Source: Kaistella pullorum
Lineage (GTDB): Bacteria > Bacteroidota > Bacteroidia > Flavobacteriales > Weeksellaceae
Reading direction: 5' to 3'
Length of the DNA stretch: 64,000 nt
Assembly: GCF_014837035.1 (NCBI RefSeq)
Contig: NZ_JACSPS010000003.1
Coordinates: 62,001 to 126,000, forward strand
Positions 17,299 to 24,626 of this stretch are shown in pieces. Both the position numbers and the translations under genes were made by a program. Under the pieces are notes generated by a model. It was not told the origin of the DNA. It made no database searches and saw only the letters and a program-made list of their open reading frames with translations. Every line of letters starts with the position of its first letter. Positions within the stretch are counted from its first letter, which is position 1.

Positions 17299-18273
17299 TT
17301 AATATTTAGTGAAATGTAAATTCTTTATTATCGCTTCCGACTTCAGTTCAGTTTCGCGCCATTCTTTTTGCGGCGAACTGGCTGCGGTAATCCCACCGCC
17401 AACATAGACCAATAAGCCACCGCGGAAAACCTCAGCACAGCGCAGATTAACAAAATACTGCACCGAATTTTCCAGATTCAGCTCGATATATCCTGCATAA
17501 AGGTTTCGTGGCTGGTCTTCAAATACTTCGATCGCCGGTATGCACACCTCTTTTGGGATACCGCACACGGCCGGCGTAGGATGAAGTTCTGAAATAATAT
17601 TTTCCAGATTGTGTGCATCAATCGTCAAACTGAAATCTGTGCGCAAATGCTTGATATTGCCCGAAATATGATCTGTAGTAGCGCTTTTTTCGACCTTTAC
17701 TGCATATTTTTCTAAGATATCGCAAATATAATCGGCGACAGGTTTCTGTTCACCAACCTCTTTTGAAGACCATTCTTCGTCTTTCGGAAGCGTGCCGGCC
17801 AAAGCCATTGTTTTGAAAACCGATGAACTCTTGTCAAAACTTCCCAAAATTTCGGAAAAAGCTCCAATCCAGCCCTGGCCATCTTTAATGAAAAAATAAA
17901 CCAGCGCGTTTGGGTATGTTTTGGCTAAGTTCAGAAATGTCTGAGGAAAGCTAATCTTTTGATTGACGAACGGAACTGTTTTCCGCCGCGATACCACAAG
18001 TTTCGGCAGCTTTTTTTCGCGGACAAATGAGATAACCTCCGAAATTTTCGCGCAGTATTCTGCTTCATTCTCATCTGCTTGAAGCGGCAATTCTGAGAGT
18101 GAACTTAAATCTATATTTAAATTTAAAAATTCCGCCTTTGAAACTTTTTTAATATTCCCGTTGAAAATCAATTCTTTCCCTTCCGCGAACGGATGGAATG
18201 AGACTGCCACCTTATCCGCAGACGCGTCACAGGTGAAGATTTGGTCATCAAAAGGTAATTTAAAGAAAAGCAT
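17299..18273 (-). CDS. Isochorismate synthase (chorismate-binding enzyme)
   Basis: 324 residues, shorter than E. coli MenF but normal for this phylum. Conserved blocks of the chorismate-utilising fold are MALAGTLPKDEEW, ISGNIKHLRTDF, LHPTPAVCGIPKE, RNLYAGYIEL and YVGGGITAASSPQKEW. It converts chorismate to isochorismate, the first step of menaquinone (or siderophore) synthesis. The neighbouring hotdog thioesterase fits menaquinone, because a DHNA-CoA thioesterase is needed there. It starts 11 bases after the thioesterase stop and is followed by DUF1543. Confidence 0.9.
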   Translation of the reverse strand: MLFFKLPFDDQIFTCDASADKVAVSFHPFAEGKELIFNGNIKKVSKAEFLNLNIDLSSLSELPLQADENEAEYCAKISEVISFVREKKLPKLVVSRRKTVPFVNQKISFPQTFLNLAKTYPNALVYFFIKDGQGWIGAFSEILGSFDKSSSVFKTMALAGTLPKDEEWSSKEVGEQKPVADYICDILEKYAVKVEKSATTDHISGNIKHLRTDFSLTIDAHNLENIISELHPTPAVCGIPKEVCIPAIEVFEDQPRNLYAGYIELNLENSVQYFVNLRCAEVFRGGLLVYVGGGITAASSPQKEWRETELKSEAIIKNLHFTKY

Positions 18274-18284
18274 AGCCCGATTTC

Positions 18285-18707
18285 TTAGCGCGGTATAATG
18301 TTGTTAGTCATCGTGGTATGATTGATGAGCTCGCCTTTTTCATCCCGGATTTCAATCTCCGAAACATGCATCGTGTTGCCTTTGCGGATAAATCTAGCCG
18401 TTCCGGTTACCATTCCGTTTTTCTTGCTGCGAAGATGGTTTGAATTGATATTGGTGCCTACAGGCGCATACTTTTCAATATCTACATGCAAAACGGAGAG
18501 ACATGAGCCCAGCGTTTCCGCCAAGACACAGCTTGCACCCCCATGAAGAATGCCGTATGGCTGATGAACTTTCGGTTCTACCGGCATCGTCGCGGTGAGG
18601 GTTTCGTCGGAAACATCGGTAAATAAAATCCCAAGGGTTTTTGCCAGGTTTTCGCCGCCCCAACTGTTAAGTTTTGCAAGAATTTCAGAACGTTTACTGT
18701 CTTCCAT
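18285..18707 (-). CDS. Hotdog-fold (PaaI-type) thioesterase, candidate DHNA-CoA hydrolase
   Basis: 140 residues from the ATG at 18707, seven bases after the acyltransferase stop. A longer frame would lie inside that gene. The PaaI/YdiI signature HQPYGILHGGASCVLAETLGS is present with its glutamate nucleophile or base. TNINSNHLRS and GTARFIRKGNTMHV complete the fold. YdiI/MenI-like members hydrolyse 1,4-dihydroxy-2-naphthoyl-CoA. Position directly before isochorismate synthase supports that role, but aromatic or acyl-CoA substrates in general remain possible. Confidence 0.88.
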   Translation of the reverse strand: MEDSKRSEILAKLNSWGGENLAKTLGILFTDVSDETLTATMPVEPKVHQPYGILHGGASCVLAETLGSCLSVLHVDIEKYAPVGTNINSNHLRSKKNGMVTGTARFIRKGNTMHVSEIEIRDEKGELINHTTMTNNIIPR

Positions 18708-18714
18708 ATCTATT

Positions 18715-19281
18715 TTAGTAAATTTTTGGGTTCCACTTTTCCGGATATTTCGGCGTGATCTTCTTATAATAATTCTCCATTTCGTCCATGATGCTCTCAA
18801 AACTTCTTGTTTCAAGGTCCTTCACCGAAATTTCGTAGCCGAGGTGAATCTGTTTTGTGCGGAAATCTCCGGCGGCGACCACAATCGGGACTTTTGCGGC
18901 GATTGCCATGTGGTAAAAACCTTTGCGCCACTTTGCTACGCGGCTGCGAGTACCTTCGGGCGTGATCACAAGACTGAAATTTTCCTTCTCAAACTGTTCT
19001 ACAACGAATTTTACCAGGTCATTTTTTTGTGAACGGTCTATCCCGATTCCACCCAGGGCCTTCACTACGGAGCCGTACCACGCTTTGGTGTGCTGATCTT
19101 TAATGATTATTTTCAATGGTTTATCTAATGCCCAATACGCCAGGTTTCCCAGCAGATATTCCTGGTTTGAAGTGTGCGGCGCCACCACAAGTACGCAACG
19201 TTCGAGGTTTTTCACGTCACCTTCGAGCACAATCTTCCAGCCGATCAATTTGAGTATAAGCTTACCGATAAGTTTCTTCAT
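18715..19281 (-). CDS. PlsC-like lysophospholipid acyltransferase with variant HX4E motif
   Basis: 188 residues. The catalytic block reads PHTSNQEYLLG, with H followed four residues later by E instead of the standard D. The second block ITPEGTRSRVAKW (PEGTRS) is intact, as is the PIVVAAGDF strand. It should transfer acyl groups to a lyso-lipid at the inner membrane. This small branch occurs widely in Bacteroidetes near housekeeping genes, usually with HTSNWD. It is the first gene of a four-gene unit and follows a predicted promoter and dyad. Confidence 0.87.
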   Translation of the reverse strand: MKKLIGKLILKLIGWKIVLEGDVKNLERCVLVVAPHTSNQEYLLGNLAYWALDKPLKIIIKDQHTKAWYGSVVKALGGIGIDRSQKNDLVKFVVEQFEKENFSLVITPEGTRSRVAKWRKGFYHMAIAAKVPIVVAAGDFRTKQIHLGYEISVKDLETRSFESIMDEMENYYKKITPKYPEKWNPKIY

Positions 19282-19318
19282 AGTTGTTCTTTCGATGTTC
19301 CTTTAAAACAAAAAAGCA

Positions 19319-19336
19319 TAACCATAAATATGGTTA
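19319..19336. promoter_or_regulatory. Perfect dyad TAACCATA-AA-TATGGTTA, candidate operator
   Basis: Two exact 8-base arms are separated by two bases, too tight for a stable hairpin but ideal for a dimeric repressor. It covers about +2 to +20 of the transcript predicted from the -7 box at 19345-19352. Confidence 0.5.
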
Positions 19337-19344
19337 CACTTTTA

Positions 19345-19352
19345 CAAATATA
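19345..19352 (-). promoter_or_regulatory. Sigma-A -7 box (TATATTTG) of the acyltransferase-menaquinone operon
   Basis: A reverse-strand TAnnTTTG lies 63 bases upstream of the ATG at 19281. The predicted start (about 19338) abuts the dyad. Confidence 0.5.
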
Positions 19353-19365
19353 TTGAATATTAATT

Positions 19366-19428
19366 CTAAAAAAGACTGCTGACGAAATCAACAATTTTAA
19401 TAGCGATTTGAAAGACGAACTGTACCAT
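19366..19428 (-). CDS. Possible 20-residue hydrophobic peptide
   Basis: A short ATG-to-TAG frame encodes MVQFVFQIAIKIVDFVSSLF, a hydrophobic, possibly amphipathic peptide. It ends 14 bases before the promoter of the acyltransferase operon. No clear promoter or ribosome site was found. A frame this short may occur by chance in AT-rich DNA. Confidence 0.2.
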   Translation of the reverse strand: MVQFVFQIAIKIVDFVSSLF

Positions 19429-19602
19429 GGCTGTTGTTTTTAGTTATTGTTAACTGAATTGATAAATTAACGTTACGAAATTAATAAATAAATGACAGAT
19501 TCACAATTTCCTATGTTAATTTTTAATTAAAGTTTAATAGGGAACAAGCGTAGAGCGAAACTTTTTTAGTGAAAAGTTACCGCCCCGGCCTGTCCACTCT
19601 CA

Positions 19603-21303
19603 TTATTTGGTCTTAATGATGATTTCTTTTTTACCGTCTTTTATGGAAATGTCCACATTTTGCAGGTTCTTCAGGTTGGTCTTCATAGAATCCATAATTT
19701 TGTCTGCAGCCGCTTTTGGCATCTTCGTACCATTGATGATTACGCTGTCTTTCTCGTCAGAGTTGTACTGTATCGTAGAACCATTGATCTTCATCTGGTT
19801 GTTGCTGATTACAATACTGCGGTCATCATCCTCGTCATCATCTATTCCGTCTGCGTTCAGGTCGCCATCCACGTTCAGTGCATTTTCTTTTACTTTGAAG
19901 ACTTGTGTCGCCATTGGAACGACCAACTCATACGTCACATTATAGTCGCGGAAGCGGTCCTGATACGGATATTTCACAAAATTTGGCAAATATATCCTGT
20001 TGTTCTGTATCTCAACCGGAGCCGTAAGCTGAACAGGGATGTTGTAGCCTTTCCCATCTTTTTTGATAATCAGGTAAGGTGCCTGCACATCTGCTTTACG
20101 GGTTACCTGAATATACGGATAGTCTTCTTCATATACCATTTTCTTGTCCGAGAATATATCATCATCGTAAGCAGTGAAGTTCTGTGGAATGGTGATTTGC
20201 TTCACATCAAGATAAAGGCTGTCGCTGGCAGTGTTGATCGCTACATTCTCTACGTCCTCCTTATGTCCTTTGTAGATCATCTCTTTTTTTGCCATGTTCA
20301 CACCGAAATAAGTTCCGAAAGCCAACAGGATCAGGAAAAGCGCGCCCACTACATAGCCTACGTTGCGAAGCTGCGTTTTTGGCGAGATGAGTTTGATGGA
20401 GATCAAGCTGAAAAGTATCGCGGGAATCAGTGTACCGATAACCATCATCGCATAAAGCACGGTGCTCATTCCGTCATCATCGAAGAGGAAATTAAACTCC
20501 TGCAATGGTGGGAAATCTGAACCTCCGAACAAGCCGAATATCGCAAAAGTCCCGATAATTGAGCCAAGTGCCATCAGGCCAAAAATTGCGCCTAAGAAAT
20601 ATCGGATTACGTTCCAGATACCGCTGCCTGCTGTGCGGATGTAAGGTTTGTTCTCCGTATAGATCTCGCCCACGCGTTGGCTCGATTCATTAGCGAACTG
20701 TACCAGTTTGTTTGATTCATTCTTAAGGTTATCAAAATTCATCGGCTTACCTTTCATCTTTAGAAAATCAGTCGCGGTTTCAGCCCGAGGCAATACGATC
20801 CACAGAATCACATAAATCAAAACGATAAGTGAAGTGGAAATTGCGGCGGTGAAAACACCCAGGATGGCGATACCAAGCCATATGGCACGCATCGCGCTTA
20901 CATCCATCCCTACATAATGCGCCAAACCTGCACATACACCGGCAATCTTTTGTTTTTCCGGATCGCGGAAGAGTTGCTTATTCCCCGCCGAAGCGGTGGT
21001 TTTTTCCTCTTTGCGGCTGGCTTTTTCGGAAAAATAGGCTTCTTCCTGCTCGTTGATCAATTCTGGTTTACCGATTTGTGAAATCACTTTCTCCACATCA
21101 GAATCATTGATCACTTCACGTTTCCCGAGTGAGTCTTTGAAGATTTCTACCGTTCTGATCTCGATGTCGTGCATCACTTCATCAGCTTCATTGGCATCCA
21201 GCGAACTGCGCAGGGCCGCGAGGTAATCGCTGAGTTTTATGTATGCGTGCTCCTCTATCGTGAAAGAGAAACCTGCAAGTCCTATTGAGAGTGTCTTGTT
21301 CAT
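19603..21303 (-). CDS. PspC-domain membrane protein
   Basis: 566 residues. An N-terminal cytoplasmic region (1-95) with a helical repeat precedes the PspC domain (about 108-172; FRDPEKQKIAGVCAGLAHYVGMDVS is split by the window of recognition, then a membrane helix ending ILWIVLPRAE). Three more membrane helices follow (about 230-345). The long C-terminal region (about 360-566) is predicted outside, with a very acidic stretch (DGIDDDEDDDRS) and repeated beta strands like DUF2807 adhesin domains. PspC proteins sense envelope stress. It lies four bases after padR and is surely co-transcribed. Confidence 0.88.
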   Translation of the reverse strand: MNKTLSIGLAGFSFTIEEHAYIKLSDYLAALRSSLDANEADEVMHDIEIRTVEIFKDSLGKREVINDSDVEKVISQIGKPELINEQEEAYFSEKASRKEEKTTASAGNKQLFRDPEKQKIAGVCAGLAHYVGMDVSAMRAIWLGIAILGVFTAAISTSLIVLIYVILWIVLPRAETATDFLKMKGKPMNFDNLKNESNKLVQFANESSQRVGEIYTENKPYIRTAGSGIWNVIRYFLGAIFGLMALGSIIGTFAIFGLFGGSDFPPLQEFNFLFDDDGMSTVLYAMMVIGTLIPAILFSLISIKLISPKTQLRNVGYVVGALFLILLAFGTYFGVNMAKKEMIYKGHKEDVENVAINTASDSLYLDVKQITIPQNFTAYDDDIFSDKKMVYEEDYPYIQVTRKADVQAPYLIIKKDGKGYNIPVQLTAPVEIQNNRIYLPNFVKYPYQDRFRDYNVTYELVVPMATQVFKVKENALNVDGDLNADGIDDDEDDDRSIVISNNQMKINGSTIQYNSDEKDSVIINGTKMPKAAADKIMDSMKTNLKNLQNVDISIKDGKKEIIIKTK

Positions 21304-21307
21304 AGTT

Positions 21308-21679
21308 TTAAGAATTTGGTTCGAACGTATTTTGAGGAGCGTTCGCAGGGTTAATGTCTTTAGTAATTTGGTTCACGGAGTCTGTAAGTTCCTCCCAGGT
21401 GTTCGAAAGTTCTGCGAGGAAGAGTTTTCCTTTTTCAGTAATCTGATAGTACTTTCGTGGTGGTCCGCCTGTAGATTCTTCCCAGCGGTAGGAGAGAAAT
21501 TCTCCGTTTTTCAATCTTGTAAGTAGTGGGTAAAGGGTGCCTTCCACCACATCCAGTTTTCCTTTTTTCAGTTCGTCAATCAGGTCTGAAACATACATCT
21601 CGCGCCGATCGATCAAACTCAAAATGCAGAATTCCAGAATACCTTTTCGCATCTGCGCTTTGGTGTTTTCTGTGTTCAT
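21308..21679 (-). CDS. PadR-family transcriptional regulator
   Basis: 123 residues. The winged-helix domain carries the PadR signatures KGILEFCILSLI, LYPLLTRLKNGEFLSY and RKYYQITEKGK, followed by a short dimerisation helix. It is the first gene of a two-gene unit with the PspC-like membrane protein and probably represses its own promoter. The duplicated decamer over the promoter fits such autoregulation. Confidence 0.92.
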   Translation of the reverse strand: MNTENTKAQMRKGILEFCILSLIDRREMYVSDLIDELKKGKLDVVEGTLYPLLTRLKNGEFLSYRWEESTGGPPRKYYQITEKGKLFLAELSNTWEELTDSVNQITKDINPANAPQNTFEPNS

Positions 21680-21753
21680 ATTATTTGAGATTTTAATTGG
21701 TGATCTGAGTCTGAAGATTTGAAAATGAACAATTCACTTTCAATCTTACAATG

Positions 21754-21785
21754 CAAAGATATATAATTAATTTAGTATTATGCAA
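21754..21785 (-). promoter_or_regulatory. padR promoter: -7 box TATCTTTG and -33 TTG
   Basis: The -7 box is at 21754-21761 and a TTG at 21783-21785, 21 bases apart, the known Bacteroidetes spacing. Both lie inside copies of a repeated decamer CTTTGyATTG (21749-21758 and 21783-21792). Confidence 0.6.
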
Positions 21786-22002
21786 TACAAAGTAGTAATT
21801 TTATTTTAAAAATATTCAGTAATTATTATCTTAAATCATTTGAAGCGCCCTGGTGAAGACACTTCGGCTGCTAAAAAAATATTTTAAAATATTTGGTTTA
21901 AATAATTGTTTTAAGCGAAATTAATTGTTCACAAACTTTTTGAATATGCTTTTTACACCATTAACATCGTTTACGTAATGTTATCATGGTCAAAATTCAA
22001 CC

Positions 22003-22035
22003 AAAAAAAGCCGGTCTGCATTGCTGCAGACCGGC
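22003..22035 (-). terminator. Intrinsic terminator of the GEVED T9SS gene
   Basis: A perfect 11-bp GC-rich stem (22010-22020 with 22025-22035) has a four-base loop and a run of seven T on the reverse strand. Confidence 0.9.
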
Positions 22036-22054
22036 CAATTACTAAGGTTAATCC

Positions 22055-24412
22055 TTATTTCTTGATTGCTTTTACAGTTTGCGTGCTGCCATCATTTTTG
22101 TGAAGGATGATCAGGTACATACCTGCATTAAGGTCACCAAGATTGATCTCTGACGAAGCTTTCACGGTGCGTACCAATCTACCAGTCAAATCACTGATTG
22201 AAACGGATTTCACATTAGAAATATCAGAGATTCTCACAACATCTTTGAACGGATTAGGATAAACCATCAACTTGTTTTTATCCACAGTTGACGTTCCTGC
22301 TGTAGCAAGTGTAACATTTACTGTATAATCTTCTACCTGACCGAACGAAGAACCTGTAGTAACACATGCATTGGCAAAGTTACTTAAGTTCGGTTCTGTA
22401 TTTGGACCTGTAGCACCATAGAATGCTGATTTTACTCTCATTCTTGTAACACCTGCTTTTGCTGTTGCAGGTACATTAATAGTTCCTACAGCTGGTGTTG
22501 CGCTTGAGCCGTTGGAGCCTAAAACGAAGATAAATGATTCCGGTGTGGTGAAGAATTTCTCATCCGCGTCATCAAAGTCTCCATCCTGGTTCCAGTCAAT
22601 GAATACCGCAAAGAAATGTCTGAAAGTAGTGCCGTCTGTATTAGCATCCAGCGTGATGGTATATGGGCTACCCGTTGTAACCTGAGCCGTTTGATTGAGG
22701 AAGAACTCATGTGCCGGAGTTGCGCCTACCCCACTTGGCTGATTTATATTCTGGATTCCTGCAAACTCCACACGTGTAGTTGGTTCAACGGTTGAGTAGG
22801 TCAGCGGACCGCAATAAAGTGGACCGGTGGTTGTGAATGAAATTTCAGTACATCCTACCGCGTCGCCCACTGAGTTATACGGTACTACGCGAGCGTAGTA
22901 CGTTACGTTTGCAGTAAGTGCTACTTTGTAAGAAGTTCCGTTTACCACAGCGCCGTTCACTACGTCTGAACCACCAGGTGTAGTACCGATATAGATTTTG
23001 TAACCGGCAGCAGCTGGTTCAGCAGCCCATGTCATGGTACCGTTGAGTGGGAAATCTGTAGCTCCGGCCACTGGTACGGTGATCGATGTACAACCAGGTG
23101 CTGCCGTAGGTGCAGTGACACTGATCGTATAATCTTCAACCTGACCATTACCCATATTACCGCATGGGTCGCTCAATGCGGAAATTATCGATGTAGTAGA
23201 ACTGTTGAAGTTGTACTTAATTCTCATTCTGGTAGTACCACTTAGTGCAGTTTCAGGTACGGTGATGTTTCCGCTAAGGTTGTTGGTTGCTGCCGCACTA
23301 CCTAAAAATGGTGCAGTGGTAAAATAACTTTCGCTGACATCGTTGAAATCACCATCCTGGTTCCAGTCAATGAATACTGTCATTCCAAACCTGTTGGTTC
23401 CAGCTCCTGTAGCCACTACGTTGATCGGATATGTTAATCCCTGTACGACATTCATCGTCGTAGATGTAAAGTCTTCATATACCGGTGCACCTGTTGTTGC
23501 AGCTGAGGTATTTGTCACTCCATTCAGCGTCACCGAAGAAATCGGATATACAAGTGCCGAAGCCGTGATACCTCCGCAATAACCTATGGTGCTGTTTGTA
23601 GTGAAACTAATTTCTGTACAGCCCGTTGCATCGCCCGCAAGGTTGGTTGGCGTTACTTTCAGATATAATGTAGTGCTTTTCGGAAGTGTAACATTAAGAC
23701 TGTTTCCGGCAACTGTGGAATTAAAGACGTCTGTACCGCCGGAAGTAGTACCGATCTGTACTTTGTAGTTTACCGCTGTTGGTGCAGCATCCCACGTAAG
23801 TTTGGCCGTACCTGCTGAAATGGTAGATCCGCTTGTAGGATAAGTAATGGTAGTACATGCAGGCGGCGTTGAAACCACTTCCTGAGTAAATGTAATATCA
23901 TCTACAAAGATGTTACCTGTAGTAGTTCCGCTTCTTACAAACCATACACCCACACCATAAGTCTGGCCTGGCTGTATTGCTCCTGCCGGAATAGTGCCCG
24001 TCAGTGCTGTACATGTTGTGATTGCAGTGGCCGTAAGCGCAACCGTAGGACCAAATGTGTTGATTGACCAAGTGTTCGCTACCGGATCCAGCGTAAAATA
24101 CGCCAGACTAATGTTACCCGCAACAGTTGCGGCTTTTTTGTAGTTTGCCGAAACATCAAGCTTCTGGCCATTTCCTGTTTGACCAATCGTGCTGAGGTCT
24201 ACCATGTAGCCCGTCTGTGTAGCGCTGGCACTTATTGCCAACTGTCCACCATAGGTACCATTGCATGCCGCAGCTGTGGTACGGGTTCCGCCGCCGAACT
24301 GCTTGTAAACTGTAGTGGTGTACCCTGGATCTTCAAAGTTACCAACGTACGAATACTGTGCGCTGGTCCCAATTCCAAGTGCAAGAAAGCACCCGAGTAG
24401 AATTTTTTTCAT
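22055..24412 (-). CDS. Secreted GEVED/fibronectin-like protein with T9SS type A signal
   Basis: 785 residues: signal peptide (MKKILLGCFLALGIGTSAQ), a carbohydrate-module-like region (20-180), then a duplicated pair of modules. A fibronectin III-like domain (about 185-275 and 440-525) is each time followed by a GEVED domain (FIDWNQDGDFND and FIDWNQDGDFDDADE, closing with GQVEDYT). The last ~70 residues are a T9SS sorting domain (MVYPNPFKDVVRISD ... GMYLIILHKNDGS). It is a probable cell-surface or secreted adhesin or matrix protein. No enzyme motif was seen. It is related at both ends and in promoter to the next gene. Confidence 0.88.
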   Translation of the reverse strand: MKKILLGCFLALGIGTSAQYSYVGNFEDPGYTTTVYKQFGGGTRTTAAACNGTYGGQLAISASATQTGYMVDLSTIGQTGNGQKLDVSANYKKAATVAGNISLAYFTLDPVANTWSINTFGPTVALTATAITTCTALTGTIPAGAIQPGQTYGVGVWFVRSGTTTGNIFVDDITFTQEVVSTPPACTTITYPTSGSTISAGTAKLTWDAAPTAVNYKVQIGTTSGGTDVFNSTVAGNSLNVTLPKSTTLYLKVTPTNLAGDATGCTEISFTTNSTIGYCGGITASALVYPISSVTLNGVTNTSAATTGAPVYEDFTSTTMNVVQGLTYPINVVATGAGTNRFGMTVFIDWNQDGDFNDVSESYFTTAPFLGSAAATNNLSGNITVPETALSGTTRMRIKYNFNSSTTSIISALSDPCGNMGNGQVEDYTISVTAPTAAPGCTSITVPVAGATDFPLNGTMTWAAEPAAAGYKIYIGTTPGGSDVVNGAVVNGTSYKVALTANVTYYARVVPYNSVGDAVGCTEISFTTTGPLYCGPLTYSTVEPTTRVEFAGIQNINQPSGVGATPAHEFFLNQTAQVTTGSPYTITLDANTDGTTFRHFFAVFIDWNQDGDFDDADEKFFTTPESFIFVLGSNGSSATPAVGTINVPATAKAGVTRMRVKSAFYGATGPNTEPNLSNFANACVTTGSSFGQVEDYTVNVTLATAGTSTVDKNKLMVYPNPFKDVVRISDISNVKSVSISDLTGRLVRTVKASSEINLGDLNAGMYLIILHKNDGSTQTVKAIKK

Positions 24413-24437
24413 AAAAAAGTATTTTAGTTAATCTTAC

Positions 24438-24445
24438 CAAAACTA
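24438..24445 (-). promoter_or_regulatory. -7 box (TAGTTTTG) of the GEVED gene
   Basis: A reverse-strand TAnnTTTG lies 25 bases from the ATG. The same box and a similar leader precede the neighbouring paralogue (26088-26095). Confidence 0.5.
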
Positions 24446-24570
24446 ATAAATTATTATCAGATAAATACAAAAAATATTTTGAAAAAAATAAACATTTAAA
24501 CAAACCATTGCGAAGTGCCCAATTAACACTTTTACCATTATGTTCCTTTTGTTGTAAAACCATTAGAGAT

Positions 24571-24601
24571 AAAAAAATCCGCCTCAGTGCTGAAGCGGAT
24601 T
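24571..24601 (-). terminator. Intrinsic terminator of the anchor-J T9SS gene
   Basis: A 7-bp stem (24576-24582 with 24595-24601), extended by an inner TCA/TGA pairing, is followed on the reverse strand by a T-run. It ends 26 bases past the stop. Confidence 0.85.
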
Positions 24602-24626
24602 CTATTATTAAAGAATAATATTAATA

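Larger units (their letters stand above)
19282..19602. other. 321-base spacer between pspC-like and acyltransferase genes
   Basis: AT-rich. From the acyltransferase side it holds a perfect 18-base dyad (19319-19336), a -7 box (19345-19352), a 20-codon possible small frame (19366-19428, reverse strand) and a weak inverted repeat at 19559-19578 just past the pspC-like stop. I see no RNA gene or mobile element. Confidence 0.6.
21680..22054. other. 375-base spacer upstream of padR
   Basis: It contains the padR promoter region (21749-21792), a perfect AT-only 18-base palindrome (21877-21894) of doubtful meaning, and, at its right end, the terminator of the next gene (22003-22035). No RNA gene or frame was supported in the middle. 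Confidence 0.6.

Noticed and set aside
19660-20520. A long open frame on the plus strand across the pspC-like gene
   Set aside because: It is antisense to a well-supported PspC-domain gene and its translation has no recognisable domain or signal.
21877-21894. An 18-base perfect palindrome as an operator
   Set aside because: It consists only of A and T in a very AT-rich spacer and does not sit at a recognised promoter.
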